A stretch of DNA of 64,000 nt from an uncultured Archangium sp. (GTDB lineage Bacteria > Myxococcota > Myxococcia > Myxococcales > Myxococcaceae): assembly GCA_903905455.1 (NCBI GenBank), contig CAIVGN010000187.1:40635-104634 (forward strand). Direction: 5' to 3'. Position numbers and translations under genes: made by a program. The notes beneath the pieces were generated by a model. That model ran no database searches. It had not been told where the DNA came from and saw only the letters and a program-made list of their open reading frames with translations. This document shows positions 34,878-44,737 of the stretch, one piece after another (positions within the stretch are counted from its first letter, which is position 1; each line of letters opens with the position of its first letter).

Positions 34878-36380
34878 TCAGCTCCGGGAGGTGGATCGCT
34901 TGCGCTCAATGAGCCCGACCAACGCCAACAGCACGAAGGAGGGATCCACCGTCGAGCAGCCACACCCGCCACCGGTCGTCCCGTCCACGCCGCCGGTTGC
35001 CGAGCCACCGCCCGTGGCGCCGTTGCCACCACCCGTCGCGCCACTGCCGCCACCCGTGGCGCCGTTGCCGCCGCCCGTCCCGCCGCTGCCGCCACCGGTC
35101 GAGGTCGAGCCACCACCGCCGCCCGCGCCCGTGCCTGCGTCGGCCTGGGCCCCGCACTGGCCGAGCTCGAAGCGCCCGACGGCCGTCTGCCGCACCCAGG
35201 TCTGGTCGAGGCTGTTGCCGAGCAGGTCACCCGAGCCCACGGCGCAGTACCTCCCGTTGCACAACACGGCGCGACCGGCGGTGAAGTGGTTCACGTTGGT
35301 GCCGAACCACTCACCGAGGCAGGTGATGCTCACGCCGGCGTCCACGACGGGTGTCGTCCCTGCGTCGACCACGCCCGCGTCGACGGGCACCACCACGCCC
35401 GCATCCACCGGCACCACCACGCCCGCGTCGCTCGCGCTGGCGAGCCCGAAGAACTGCGCGGCGTACTGGCTGGAGCAGAGGTTCACGTCGAGGATGTACG
35501 CGCCCGCGGTGCCACACCCCGGGGGGTCGACCGCGGTGCCGTGGTTCATGCCCGAGATGCTCCAGGACTCCACGAGGGTGACGCCCGAGGCGTTCTTGAA
35601 CTCCCGCTTCGTGGCGACGCCGACGGTGGTCGTGGTGTCCGCGGTCTGGTCGATGCCGTTGACGTTGGTCCACTGGTCGACCTCCTCGGTGAGGTTGCCG
35701 GGCTGCACCGTCGTGTCGCTGGCGCCGTGCCACAACGAGACGCGCGGCGCGGGGCGGCCGCCGTTGACCGCGCGCACCAGGTTTCCCCACTGCGCCGGCG
35801 TCTGATCAGGCGGGCTGCTCATGCAGCCGAGCCCGGCGAGCTGCGGCGTCGTGCACGCGAAGGGGAGGCCCGCCATCACCGCGCCCGCCGAGAAGACGTC
35901 GGGGGCGACCGCGAGGAGCACGTTGGTCATCGCCGCGCCGGCCGACAGCCCCGTGACGTACACCCGCGACGCATCGATCCCCTTGGTGCTCACCAGGTGC
36001 TGCACCATCTGCAGAATCGAGCTCACCTCGGCGCCGGTGCGCGACTGCTGCGCGCCGGTGAACCAGTCGAAGCACTGCCCATTGGCCGTGGTCTGCGGGT
36101 AGGCGACGAGGAAGTGGTGCTGGTCGGCCAACGCGTTCCACCCCGTCGCGGCATAGGCGCTCGCGGACTGCGTGCAGCCGTGCAGCGCCACCACGAGGGC
36201 CGCGCCGGCGCCGAGGTTCGCGGGCTCGTACAGCCACAGCGAGAGGCTGCCGGGGTTGGTGCCGAAGCCGGTCACCTGGGTGAGCGCTTCCGAGCGGCTG
36301 GCCACCGCGGCCTCCCCCGTGAAGTCGGTCCCACAGCCCAGGAAGACCACGACACCCAGAGCGACGACGACGGAGCGCAT
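34878..36380 (-). CDS. extracellular PHB-depolymerase-type esterase with MYXO-CTERM-like tail (500 aa)
   Basis: A lipobox-like signal (VVFLGC, Cys16) is followed by an alpha/beta-hydrolase with oxyanion-hole VVALHGCTQSA, lipase box GLSAGAAM (Ser146), and a late SGMNHGT His; this order marks the esterase/PHB depolymerase family. Cys pairs suggest secretion. After residue about 330 come DAGVVVPV repeats, a second Cys-containing domain, then a GGGNGATGGGS repeat linker. The end (CGCS, hydrophobic FVLLALVGLI, ERKR) is a MYXO-CTERM-like sorting signal, known to anchor proteins on the myxobacterial surface. Carrying both a possible lipobox and a sorting tail is odd. It probably degrades external polyester or feruloyl/acetyl esters. 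Divergent from the next esterase. Confidence 0.85.
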   Translation of the reverse strand: MRSVVVALGVVVFLGCGTDFTGEAAVASRSEALTQVTGFGTNPGSLSLWLYEPANLGAGAALVVALHGCTQSASAYAATGWNALADQHHFLVAYPQTTANGQCFDWFTGAQQSRTGAEVSSILQMVQHLVSTKGIDASRVYVTGLSAGAAMTNVLLAVAPDVFSAGAVMAGLPFACTTPQLAGLGCMSSPPDQTPAQWGNLVRAVNGGRPAPRVSLWHGASDTTVQPGNLTEEVDQWTNVNGIDQTADTTTTVGVATKREFKNASGVTLVESWSISGMNHGTAVDPPGCGTAGAYILDVNLCSSQYAAQFFGLASASDAGVVVPVDAGVVVPVDAGVVDAGTTPVVDAGVSITCLGEWFGTNVNHFTAGRAVLCNGRYCAVGSGDLLGNSLDQTWVRQTAVGRFELGQCGAQADAGTGAGGGGGSTSTGGGSGGTGGGNGATGGGSGATGGGNGATGGGSATGGVDGTTGGGCGCSTVDPSFVLLALVGLIERKRSTSRS

Positions 36381-36448
36381 TCGGCGCTCTTGTCACATCA
36401 CCGGCCCCGGCGCGTGACGGGAAGGTGACGTGTGCTACGGCTCGGGAG

Positions 36449-37252
36449 GTGCGCCCTGCCCTCGCCCTCTGCCTCGCGTTCTGCGGTTGCTCGGGGCTGA
36501 CGCTCGCCGTCGATGATGGCGGCACTTCGCCCCGTTGCTCCGTCACCGAGAGCGAAGTCACCTGCGCGCCGCGCCTCACGTCGGTGTTCGGTCGCGACGT
36601 GTATTGGCAGAGCCCGCCTTCGCCCGCGCCGACGCACCCCGCGGTGATCGTCTTCCAGGGCAGCTTCTTCGGTCCCACCGCGACCTGGGGCACGGCGAAG
36701 AAGGAGCTCGCCTTCGGCGGCTACCAGCAGGCCCGCATGCAGGCGCTGCTGCTGGAGCACGGCTTCACGGTCATCGCGCCGTCGGCGCTGGGTGGCGTGG
36801 CCTGGCAGACCAACACCGGGCTGCCGTGGGACGCCACCAACGACAAGCCGTTCCTCGAGGCGCTGCTCGCGGCGATGAGCCGGGGCGACTTCGGCGTCAT
36901 CGACGACGCGCACCGCTACGCCACCGGCATCTCCAGTGGTGGCTACATGACCAGCCGCATGGCGTTGAGCTTCCCCGGTACCTTCCGCGCGTTGGCCATC
37001 GCCTCGGGGAGTTGGGCCACCTGCGCCGGCGTGGCGTGCGCGCTGCCGTCGTCACTGCCCGCCCTGCACCCGCCCACCCGCTTCCTGCACGGCCGCGCTG
37101 ACACCACGGTGCCGCTCTTCACCGCGGAGCCGTACCAGAAGGCCCTGGTGGACCAGGGCTTCGAGGCCGACCTCATCGTCGACGACGCCGCGGGGCACGA
37201 GTGGCTCAGCGTCTCGCCGGAGCGCATCGTCGAGTGGTTCGAGACGCACTGA
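36449..37252 (+). CDS. exported PHB-depolymerase-like esterase (267 aa)
   Basis: The chosen GTG start at 36449 gives a short signal with a Cys-rich end (LALCLAFCGC), perhaps a lipobox; a GTG at 36425 is the alternative. An alpha/beta-hydrolase core follows: VIVFQGSFFG (oxyanion region), GISSGGYMTS with nucleophile Ser162, HGRADTTVP with the acid, and AGHEW with the catalytic His. These are features of LpqC/poly(3HB)-depolymerase-like esterases. It diverges from another esterase of the same broad family, with only a 68-bp spacer, suggesting joint regulation. The substrate is unknown. Confidence 0.75.
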   Translation: MRPALALCLAFCGCSGLTLAVDDGGTSPRCSVTESEVTCAPRLTSVFGRDVYWQSPPSPAPTHPAVIVFQGSFFGPTATWGTAKKELAFGGYQQARMQALLLEHGFTVIAPSALGGVAWQTNTGLPWDATNDKPFLEALLAAMSRGDFGVIDDAHRYATGISSGGYMTSRMALSFPGTFRALAIASGSWATCAGVACALPSSLPALHPPTRFLHGRADTTVPLFTAEPYQKALVDQGFEADLIVDDAAGHEWLSVSPERIVEWFETH

Positions 37253-37346
37253 TTGCGCCGACCGCAAACGCTGCCACGGAGACGCGCCCAGCACGTTGAC
37301 CTTCCAACGGTGCGGGTGGCACGCGTGATGAACCACGCAGGTCATC

Positions 37347-38693
37347 ATGACCATTCTTTGCGCGACGGACTTTTCGGATCAGGCGCGGGGTGCAGAGCAG
37401 GCGGCGGCGGCCCTCGCTGAGCGGTTGGGACGAACGCTGTGGCTGCTGCATGTGCAGGAGCCGGGCGTCGAGTTGATGACCGAGGCGGCGCAGCAGAAGG
37501 TGCAGGCGATGCTCACCGAGCGCCTGGCCGCCATGTCGGCGCGCCTCAAGCCCAGGCCCGCGCACGTGCAGACGGCGGTCAAGGTGGGGCGCGCGAGCGA
37601 GATCATCCCCGCGTTCGCCAAGGCGCACGACGCGAAGCTGATCATCGTCGGGTCCTCGGGCCACGGCGCGAACCCGCTCTACAAGCTGGGGGGCACGAGC
37701 GAGCGGCTGGCGAACGGGGCCGAGGTGCCGGTGCTCGTGGTGCGCGAGGGCGACAGCTTCTCGGACTGGGCCGCGGGGAAGTCGCTGCGGGTGCTGGTGG
37801 GCCTCGACGAAGGGGAAGCCGGCGCGAGCGCGCTGCGCTGGGTGACCAAGCTGCGCGAGGTGGCGCCCGTGGACGTGGTGCTGGGCCGCGTCTACTACGC
37901 GGAGGAAGCGCACCATCAGTATGGCGTGGGAGGGCGGCGCTTCTCGTTCACCGACCCCGACCCCATGGTCGAGCGGCTCATCGAGCGCGACCTGAAGCAC
38001 GCGGTGCCCTCGCTGCCGGGTGAAGGCGAGCTGTTCTACCGGGCGAAGCTGGGCCTGGGGCGCATCGCGGATCACCTGCTGGAGCTCGCCGAGGCCGAGC
38101 GCTGCCAGTTGGTGGTGGTGGGCACGCACCGGCACCGCGGGCTGGCGCGCATGTGGAGCGTCTCGGCGGCGACGGTGCACCTCGCGCGAATGAGCGTGGT
38201 GATGGTGCCGCCGGATGGGCAGGGCATGGGGGCGCTGGCCCCGACGCCGCGGCTCAAGCGGGTGCTGGTGACCACGGACTTCTCGCCCCTGGGCAACGCG
38301 GCGGTGAAGTGGGCCTACGCGCTGGCCGACCAGGGCGGCGAGGTGATCCTCGTACACGTCACGCCGACGCAGGGGCTGGCCGGAGATCTCGCCGACCTCT
38401 ACGCGCCGGCGCTGCCCCTGCCCCACGCGAGCCCCAAGGTCGAGACCGAGGTCGCGGCGCGACTGCGCGCGCTCGCCGAACCCCACGTGCGGGAACGCAA
38501 CGTCATCACCCGCACCGAGGTGCTGCGCGCGGATCAACCCTCGGCGGCGATCTTGACGCTGGCTGAACAGCTCGGCGTGGACACCATCGTCATCGCCTCA
38601 CACGGGCGCTCGGGTCTCGAGAAGGCCGTGTGGGGGTCGACCACCGAGGCGGTGCTCAAGGGCAGTCACCGACCGGTGTTCGTGGTGCGGTGA
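37347..38693 (+). CDS. universal stress protein with three tandem UspA domains (448 aa)
   Basis: Three UspA domains are visible: residues about 1-133 (starts MTILCATDFSDQARG, ends VGSSGHGANP...VPVLVVR), about 144-288 (LRVLVGLDEGEAG to VVVGTHRHRG...SVVMVPP) and about 303-448 (KRVLVTTDFSPLGN to IASHGRSGLEKAVWGSTTEAV...PVFVVR). The first and third keep the ATP-binding G-x2-G-x9-G-S/T pattern, the second only partly. UspA proteins are cytoplasmic and help survival under starvation or oxygen stress. Tandem pairs are common; three is rarer. Transcription starts in the 94-bp spacer after the esterase gene. Confidence 0.9.
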   Translation: MTILCATDFSDQARGAEQAAAALAERLGRTLWLLHVQEPGVELMTEAAQQKVQAMLTERLAAMSARLKPRPAHVQTAVKVGRASEIIPAFAKAHDAKLIIVGSSGHGANPLYKLGGTSERLANGAEVPVLVVREGDSFSDWAAGKSLRVLVGLDEGEAGASALRWVTKLREVAPVDVVLGRVYYAEEAHHQYGVGGRRFSFTDPDPMVERLIERDLKHAVPSLPGEGELFYRAKLGLGRIADHLLELAEAERCQLVVVGTHRHRGLARMWSVSAATVHLARMSVVMVPPDGQGMGALAPTPRLKRVLVTTDFSPLGNAAVKWAYALADQGGEVILVHVTPTQGLAGDLADLYAPALPLPHASPKVETEVAARLRALAEPHVRERNVITRTEVLRADQPSAAILTLAEQLGVDTIVIASHGRSGLEKAVWGSTTEAVLKGSHRPVFVVR

Positions 38694-38697
38694 GCCC

Positions 38698-40431
38698 TCA
38701 CAGCCAGGCGGGCTGCAGGTCGAGGTAGCTGCGGTCTTCCGAGACGCAGAGCTTCAGCAACGCGTCGACCCGCGGCACTTCGGTGACCAGCCAGTACTGC
38801 GCCGCCGTGCGCAGGCCCTTGCTGAAGTCGTCGTCACGGCCCGCCACTGCGTTGCTGAGCTTCGTCCACACCCAGCCCACGACGACCACCGACATCGCCT
38901 CCATGAAGTCGGCCGAGTGACCGAGCATGCCCTCGACGTCGCCTTCGGCCCCGCGCGCGCCGAGCGCGGCCGTCACCTCGCTCACCTGCCCCACGGCGGC
39001 GCGCAGCACGCTCACGTCGAGGGCCGACTTCGCGAGGTCCGGCTCCATCTCGTCCACCAGGGCCAACAACGCCGCGCCGCCACCGGCGACCACCTTGCGC
39101 CCCAGCAGGTCGAGGCCCTGGATGCTCGTGGTGCCCTCGTGGATGGTGTTGAGCTTTTGATCTCGCAGCCACGCCTCGGGCAGGTACTCGCTCGAGTAGC
39201 CGTAGCCACCGTGCACCTGCAGCGCGAGGGCGTTGCTCTCGAAGCCCTTCTCCGCGGGGAAGGTCTTGGCGATGGGGGTGAGCAGGTCCAGCAGCCACTT
39301 CGCGCGCGTGCGCTCGGCCTCGTCGGCCGCGTGCACCGAGAGATCCGCGAAGCGCGCGGTGAGGCCCAGCAACGCCAGCGAGCCTTCGACGATGGCCTTC
39401 TGCCGCAGCAGCATGCGCCGCACGTCGGCGTGGGCGGTCAGCGGCACCTGCTCGGAGCTGGCGTCGGCGTTGCCCAGCGCGCGGCCCTGCTTGCGATCCT
39501 TCGCGTAGGCCACCGACTCGTGGAAGGCGACCGAGGCCGTGGCCGCCGCGTTGACCCCGACCATGATGCGCGCCTCGTTCATCATCTGGAACATGCAGCG
39601 CAGGCCCTGGTTGGGCATCCCCACCAGCCAGCCATGACAGTCGCCTTCGTCGCCGAAGCTCAGCGCCAGCGAGGGCAGCCCGCGCCAGCCGATCTTGTGG
39701 ATCACCCCGCTGACGTGCACGTCGTTGTCGACCAGCCCGTCGCCTTCCGGCCTCCGCCTCGGCACGGCGAAGAGCGAGATGCCCTTGGTCCCCGCGGGCG
39801 AGCCCTCGATGCGCGCGAGCACGAGGTGCACCACGTTCTGCGTGAGGTCCTGGTCTCCACCGGAGATGAAGATCTTCGCGCCGTTGATCAAGAAGGTGCC
39901 TTCGGCCACCGGGCGCGCGCGCGTGGTGACGTCGGCGAGGCTCGAGCCGGCCTGCGGTTCCGTCAGCGCCATGGTCCCGGCCCACTCGCCCGACCGCAGC
40001 TGCGAGAGGAACAGCTCGCGCACCGCCCCGCTCCCGAAGGCCTCGATGAGGTGCGCCGCGCCGGCCGTCAGCCCCGCCAGCCCGTAGGCCGAGAGGTTGC
40101 CCGCCATGAGGTAGGCGCTGGAGAGCGTGGTGACGGTCAGCGGCAGCTGGTGCACCGCGGCGATGACGTCGAGGCCCACCAGCTCGCGCCAGGCGTCGTG
40201 CATCTTCGGGTGCACCCGCACGCGCCCGTCGACCAGCCGCGGCGGCTCCGCGTCGATGGCCCGGTAGCCGGGGGCCAGCACCTCGCGGGCCACGCGGCGA
40301 CAGGCGGCGAACCACGGGCCGATGGTCTCCTTCCCGTGGCCCTCGAACTTCGGGAGCCGGCACAGGCCCTCGACATCGAGCACGTCAGCCACGAGGAAGT
40401 CGACGAAGGCATCCGACACGAGCGGGTTCAT
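38698..40431 (-). CDS. acyl-CoA dehydrogenase with C-terminal extension (577 aa)
   Basis: The chosen ATG at 40431 gives a 577-residue protein, the length of the large acyl-CoA dehydrogenase class (about 580-600). It has the FAD/substrate motifs [15 protein letters not shown] and [14 protein letters not shown], the middle-domain LHGGYGY-like [15 protein letters not shown], and [11 protein letters not shown] with the usual catalytic Glu in EGT. The last 100 residues are an extra helical domain typical of this class. It catalyses alpha,beta-dehydrogenation of an acyl-CoA in fatty-acid breakdown. Neighbours give no pathway clue; it diverges from the pirin gene and converges on the Usp gene (4 bp). 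Confidence 0.92.
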   Translation of the reverse strand: MNPLVSDAFVDFLVADVLDVEGLCRLPKFEGHGKETIGPWFAACRRVAREVLAPGYRAIDAEPPRLVDGRVRVHPKMHDAWRELVGLDVIAAVHQLPLTVTTLSSAYLMAGNLSAYGLAGLTAGAAHLIEAFGSGAVRELFLSQLRSGEWAGTMALTEPQAGSSLADVTTRARPVAEGTFLINGAKIFISGGDQDLTQNVVHLVLARIEGSPAGTKGISLFAVPRRRPEGDGLVDNDVHVSGVIHKIGWRGLPSLALSFGDEGDCHGWLVGMPNQGLRCMFQMMNEARIMVGVNAAATASVAFHESVAYAKDRKQGRALGNADASSEQVPLTAHADVRRMLLRQKAIVEGSLALLGLTARFADLSVHAADEAERTRAKWLLDLLTPIAKTFPAEKGFESNALALQVHGGYGYSSEYLPEAWLRDQKLNTIHEGTTSIQGLDLLGRKVVAGGGAALLALVDEMEPDLAKSALDVSVLRAAVGQVSEVTAALGARGAEGDVEGMLGHSADFMEAMSVVVVGWVWTKLSNAVAGRDDDFSKGLRTAAQYWLVTEVPRVDALLKLCVSEDRSYLDLQPAWL

Positions 40432-40517
40432 GGGGGGCGACTTACCCCGGCTCAGGACAGGCCGTCCCACCAGTGCGAGGGGTTGCGCGGGAAGACCCGA
40501 GACGGCATGGAAGGCCC

Positions 40518-41522
40518 ATGAGCAACGACGTCGTCCTCGAGCAGGTGGCCCTCGGGTTCCCGTGGCAGACGCTGGACCCCTTCCTCTTCTGCGTGCACCA
40601 CGACGACGCGTACCCGCTGGGCAACGAGGTGCTGGGGCCGGCGGCGTCGCTCGCGGGCCGCAACCTCGGCAGCGACTTCGAGGGCAAGGACGGTTGGCGC
40701 ATGTACCACGGCGACACCGTGCCCGGTTTTCCCCAGCACCCGCACCGCGGCTTCGAGACGGTGACCGTGGTGCGGCGCGGGCTCATCGACCACTCGGATT
40801 CGCTGGGCGCCACGGCGCGCTTCGGTCGCGGCGACGCGCAGTGGCTGACCGCCGGCAAGGGCATCGTGCACTGCGAGATGTTCCCCCTGCTCGAGACGCG
40901 CAGCCCCAACCCGCTGGAGCTGTTCCAGATCTGGTTGAACCTCCCGCGCGCGAACAAGATGGTCGAGCCGCACTTCTCGATGCTCTGGGCCGACACCATC
41001 CCCACCATCACCACCGAGGGCGCGGAGATCTCCCTCGTCGCGGGTCACCTCGGTGACGTGCGCGCCCCGCCGCCGCCGCCCAAGTCGTGGGCCTCGATGC
41101 CCGACAGCGACGTGGCCATCTGGACCATCAAGCTCCAGCCCGGCGCGTCGTGGACCGTGCCCCCCGCGACGCGCGGCACCAACCGCATGCTGTACTTCTT
41201 CGCCGGTACCCAGCTGCGCGTGGGGAACACCAGCCTGGATCGCGGCACCGGGGCGCGGCTCAAGGAAGACCTGCCCGCGGTGCTGGTGAACAACGAAGAG
41301 GGCGAGGCCGAGGTGCTCATCCTCCAGGGCCAGCCCATCGGCGAGCCGGTGGTGAGCTACGGCCCCTTCGTCATGAACTCGCAGCAGGAGATTGCGCAGG
41401 CCTTCGCCGACTACCAGCGCACGCAGTTCGGCGGCTGGCCGTGGAAGCGCGACGACCCGGTGCACCCGCGCGAGCAGGGCCGCTTCGCGAAGCACGCCGA
41501 CGGCAAGCTCGAGCAGCGCTGA
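40518..41522 (+). CDS. pirin-family protein (334 aa)
   Basis: An ATG at 40518 preceded by GGAAGG starts a bicupin. The N-terminal cupin has the pirin metal motif FPQHPHRGFETVT and the second GKGIVHCEMF (compare GxGIxHSE), giving His/His/His/Glu iron ligands with Cys after the third His. The C-terminal cupin (about 200-300) has no metal set. Pirins are cytoplasmic iron proteins; some oxidise quercetin, others regulate. It is followed 3 bp later by the CcdC gene, probably the same transcript. Confidence 0.9.
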   Translation: MSNDVVLEQVALGFPWQTLDPFLFCVHHDDAYPLGNEVLGPAASLAGRNLGSDFEGKDGWRMYHGDTVPGFPQHPHRGFETVTVVRRGLIDHSDSLGATARFGRGDAQWLTAGKGIVHCEMFPLLETRSPNPLELFQIWLNLPRANKMVEPHFSMLWADTIPTITTEGAEISLVAGHLGDVRAPPPPPKSWASMPDSDVAIWTIKLQPGASWTVPPATRGTNRMLYFFAGTQLRVGNTSLDRGTGARLKEDLPAVLVNNEEGEAEVLILQGQPIGEPVVSYGPFVMNSQQEIAQAFADYQRTQFGGWPWKRDDPVHPREQGRFAKHADGKLEQR

Positions 41523-41525
41523 GGA

Positions 41526-42005
41526 ATGGACCCCACGCACCTGTCACCGGCGGTGTACCTGGCGGTCTCGCTCGCCGGGGCCGCCGCGGTGATGACCTGG
41601 CGCTACCGCGAGACGAGCACCCCGGTGACGCTGCGTTCGCTGGTCCTTCCCCCGCTGGGCATGAGCACGGGCCTCCTGATGTTCGTCGCGCCGGAACTGC
41701 GCGTGCCGCTGGCCTGGGCGCTGGGGGCCCTGGCCTTCGGCGCGGTGGTCTTCGCATGGCCGTTGGCGAAGAGCTCGAAGCTCACGCGGCAAGGCGCGTC
41801 CTTCGTGATGCAGCGCTCGCCGGCGTTCGTGTGGATTCTCCTGGCGCTGCTCGGGGCCCGCTTCGCGCTGCGCTCGTGGATGGAGCAGTGGGTGTCCCAG
41901 GCGCAGACCGGGGCGCTGTTCTTCCTCGTGGCCTTCGGGGCCATCGTGCGCTGGCGGGTGTCACTGGTGCGCGAGTTCCGTCGCCTGGGGGCACAGCCGG
42001 GCTGA
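41526..42005 (+). CDS. CcdC-family membrane protein (159 aa)
   Basis: Four or five hydrophobic helices with the conserved CcdC/DUF1453 signatures: YRETSTPVTLRSLVLPPLGMS near residue 30, a charged KSSKLTRQGASFVMQRSPAFVWILL block at about 80-105, and QTGALFFLVAFGAIVRWR at about 123-140. CcdC is encoded near cytochrome-c biogenesis genes in Bacillus but its function is unclear. Nothing here supports a cytochrome role. It directly follows pirin. Confidence 0.8.
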   Translation: MDPTHLSPAVYLAVSLAGAAAVMTWRYRETSTPVTLRSLVLPPLGMSTGLLMFVAPELRVPLAWALGALAFGAVVFAWPLAKSSKLTRQGASFVMQRSPAFVWILLALLGARFALRSWMEQWVSQAQTGALFFLVAFGAIVRWRVSLVREFRRLGAQPG

Positions 42006-42047
42006 TCCGAACTTGACGCACCACCGACTCCCGGCTTTGGAGCGCCC

Positions 42048-43184
42048 ATGAACCTTCGAGCGGTGCTGGTGGCGGCGAGCGTGGTGATGGCCCTGGGCGG
42101 GTGTGACTGTGGGCGGGTGGGTCTGCCGGACGAGCGCGGGGAGGACGGCGGCATCGACGACGCGGGCCTCGCGGTGGTGACGGTCGACGCTGGACGAACG
42201 AGCGTGCTCGAGGCGGCGGTCATCGCCTTCAACGGCGACGTGTTGCTGCTGCAGCTCGATGGCGGCTCCGAGGTCGTCGCGTCACGGGCCGACGCCGGCG
42301 CGGGCATGTTCCAGCAGCCCCGGTGGGACCCCACGGGTACGCGGCTGCTGTTCACCGACGGGGAGCGTGCCTTCGCCCGCGAGGCCGACGGCACGGTGCA
42401 CCGGCTCCACGCGTCGCGGCTCAACACCGGCGCCTACGACGGCAAGACGACGCGCGCCGAGTGGTCACCGAGCGGCCCGTGGGTCGCGCTCAACGGCACC
42501 GACTTCTCCACGGACAGCGACGCCCTGTTCGTCGTGGCCGACGGTGGGCTCCCGGAGCTGGTGGCCATCACCCGGCGCTGGGCCTGGGAAGCGCCCGGGG
42601 TGCTGCTGTACTCGTCCTTCGACTCGAACCGCTCACTGCACGTGACCTGGCGCTACGACGTGGCCACGCGCGACGCGGGCGAAGCCTTCGAGGGCCAGCT
42701 CTTCGACACGTCGAGCACGGGCATGGCGGTGCTCCAGCGGGTGGCCCCGGTCGCCGACGGCGGCCAGGAAGAGACGCTGCTGGTGCGCTCGCCGGGCGGC
42801 GGCGTGGCCCCGTTGCTCGCGGCCGGTGCGCCCCCGATGTCCTTCGGGCGGTACGACGGCGTGAGCCTCTCGCCCTTCGGGGCCGAGGCGGCGGTGCGCG
42901 CAGACGCGGTGCTGCCCTCGGGCGCGACGGAGTACCGGGTGCAGCGGGTGTCGCTGGAAGACGCCGCGCAGACCACGCTCTCCGCGCAGCCGAGCGCCGA
43001 TGCCCAGGCGCCGCTGTGCCTGCGCTTCGTCCCCGGTGGCCGGTGGCTGAGCGCCGTGGGCGGCACGCCGAGCCCCACGCTGCGGCTGCTGGCGCGCGAT
43101 GGCGGGGTGACGGTGGTGTCCTCGCCGGCGCTGGGCTCCGTGGGTGACCTGGGCTGCCTCGACTGGCGCCTGCGCCCCGAGTGA
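42048..43184 (+). CDS. beta-propeller lipoprotein (378 aa)
   Basis: The signal ends in MALGGC (lipobox, Cys20), and a DERGEDGGIDDAG linker follows. Propeller-like repeats are recognisable (PRWDPTGTRLLF near 90, AEWSPSGPWVAL near 140, VSLSPFGAEAAV near 280), of the TolB/WD40-like type, about six blades. It is probably a tethered periplasmic or surface binding protein. It resembles the 5579-6436 lipoprotein in architecture but not in close sequence. GGAG at 42039 precedes the ATG. Confidence 0.75.
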   Translation: MNLRAVLVAASVVMALGGCDCGRVGLPDERGEDGGIDDAGLAVVTVDAGRTSVLEAAVIAFNGDVLLLQLDGGSEVVASRADAGAGMFQQPRWDPTGTRLLFTDGERAFAREADGTVHRLHASRLNTGAYDGKTTRAEWSPSGPWVALNGTDFSTDSDALFVVADGGLPELVAITRRWAWEAPGVLLYSSFDSNRSLHVTWRYDVATRDAGEAFEGQLFDTSSTGMAVLQRVAPVADGGQEETLLVRSPGGGVAPLLAAGAPPMSFGRYDGVSLSPFGAEAAVRADAVLPSGATEYRVQRVSLEDAAQTTLSAQPSADAQAPLCLRFVPGGRWLSAVGGTPSPTLRLLARDGGVTVVSSPALGSVGDLGCLDWRLRPE

Positions 43185-43257
43185 GCTGAGCGTTCGCGCG
43201 GCGACGACGGAGGCCGGGCGAGCGCAGATGCGCTGCGGGCAGGACGCCCGTGGCGAC

Positions 43258-43263
43258 TACACT
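43258..43263 (+). promoter_or_regulatory. -10-like hexamer TACACT, 7 nt before the start codon
   Basis: TACACT, then GCGCCCC, then ATG at 43271. No Shine-Dalgarno sequence or clear -35 box is present. It fits the near-leaderless pattern of this window. Confidence 0.4.
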
Positions 43264-43270
43264 GCGCCCC

Positions 43271-44737
43271 ATGACGACCGCCGACCTGTCGCCCCGTGCC
43301 CGCGCGTGGAACGCGTCCCTGACCGCGAGCCCCGGCCCACTGGACCTCACCATCGACCGCGCGCGCCTCGAGGGCGACCTCCCCGCGGCGCTGCGCGGTG
43401 GGCGCGTGCTCTCGAATGGCCCGGGGTGGACCCACATCGGAGGGCGGCTCGCGCACCCCTTCGACGGCCACGGCTACGTGCGCGCCTTCGAGTTCCTCGA
43501 GGATGGCGCGGTGCGCCTGCGCGCGCGCTTCGTGCAGACGCGCGTCTACCGTGACGAGGCCGCGGCCCAGCGATTGGTGCACCGGGGCCTGGGCACCAAC
43601 CTCGGCCCGCACTTCTGGCAGAACCTGCAGTTCGGCTCGCCGCGCAACGTGGCCAACACCACCATCACCCGCTGGGGCGGGCGGCTGCTCGCGGGGTGGG
43701 AAGGCGGGCCGCCGCACGCGCTCGACCCCGACTCGCTCGAGACGACGGGCGTCGAGACCTTCGGCGGCGCGCTCGAGGGCCAGGCCACCCTGGCGCACAC
43801 CAAGCACGACGTGGCGCGGCGACGGCTCGTGCACTGCAGCATCGCCATGGGGCCGAAGACGAAACTCACCTTCCGCGAGATGAACGAGCGCAACGAGGTG
43901 GTCGACACGCGCGAGGTGGCGGTGCCCGGCATGCTCTTCGCGCACGACTTCGCCATCACCCCGAACTGGTACGTGCTGGTGAGCAACCCGCTCAAGGTGA
44001 AGTTCGGTCAGTTCGCGCGCACCCTGGTAGGCGCGTCCACGTTGATCAACTCCATCACCGCCGACGGGGCGGCGCCGGGCGCGGTGTACCTCGTGCCCCG
44101 CGGCGCGCCCGGGCCCGTGCGCACCGTCACCCTGCCCGACCACGCCTTCGTGGTGCACTACGGCAACGCCTTCGAGCGCGAGGGCTCGGTGCACCTCGAC
44201 GCGTGCCTCTTTCACCACTTCGAGTTCGGCGCCGAGTTCGGCTTCCGGGGCCCCGACGCGCCGCTCGACCCGGCGCTGCCCGACACGCGCGCGCCGCAGC
44301 GGCTGTTTCGCATCACCATTCCCGCGGAGGCCACCACGGCCACCTGGCAGCAGTTGGTCCCACACGGCGTCGACTTCCCCCGGGTGCACCCCGCGCACGA
44401 CGGGCTCGAGACCCCGCTGCTCTTCGCGGCCACTCGCGCCGACACCCGGCACAGCGACCCGTTCGATTCGTTGTTGAGCCTCGACCTGCGCGACCTCGCG
44501 AAGCCGCCCCAGGTGTGGAGCACGCCCACGTCGGTGTTCGTCGGCGAGCCACTCTTCGCGCCCTCCGCCGCGCGCGACGACGCGGGCTACGTGCTGGCGA
44601 TGCTCTCGGACGGCCTCGAGGGCTGCTCGACGCTGGCGGTGTTCGACGCGACCGCGCTCGCCGCCGGCCCGGTGTGTCGCGTGCCGCTGCCCTTGCTCCC
44701 CTACGCGTTTCACGGCGCGTGGGACCAGGCCCGCTAG
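43271..44737 (+). CDS. carotenoid oxygenase (RPE65/CCD family) (488 aa)
   Basis: The length and motifs fit carotenoid cleavage dioxygenases: an N-terminal GGRVLSNGPGWTHIGG, a HPFDGHGYVRAF block, and four His positions for the iron centre, in TLAHTKHD (about 178), MLFAHDFAIT (about 229), FHHFEFG (about 318) and the C-terminal FHGAWD (His481). It would cleave a carotenoid or apocarotenoid (or a stilbene) with O2 to aldehydes. Carotenoid synthesis genes are not in the window. The reading frame extends to 43250 but the ATG is preferred. No signal peptide. Confidence 0.9.
   Translation: MTTADLSPRARAWNASLTASPGPLDLTIDRARLEGDLPAALRGGRVLSNGPGWTHIGGRLAHPFDGHGYVRAFEFLEDGAVRLRARFVQTRVYRDEAAAQRLVHRGLGTNLGPHFWQNLQFGSPRNVANTTITRWGGRLLAGWEGGPPHALDPDSLETTGVETFGGALEGQATLAHTKHDVARRRLVHCSIAMGPKTKLTFREMNERNEVVDTREVAVPGMLFAHDFAITPNWYVLVSNPLKVKFGQFARTLVGASTLINSITADGAAPGAVYLVPRGAPGPVRTVTLPDHAFVVHYGNAFEREGSVHLDACLFHHFEFGAEFGFRGPDAPLDPALPDTRAPQRLFRITIPAEATTATWQQLVPHGVDFPRVHPAHDGLETPLLFAATRADTRHSDPFDSLLSLDLRDLAKPPQVWSTPTSVFVGEPLFAPSAARDDAGYVLAMLSDGLEGCSTLAVFDATALAAGPVCRVPLPLLPYAFHGAWDQAR

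Noticed and set aside
35000..35110. Tandem repeats in the MYXO-CTERM esterase as a CRISPR-like array
   Set aside because: They are in-frame codon repeats of a Gly/Ala-rich linker (GATGGG type), not direct repeats with unique spacers.
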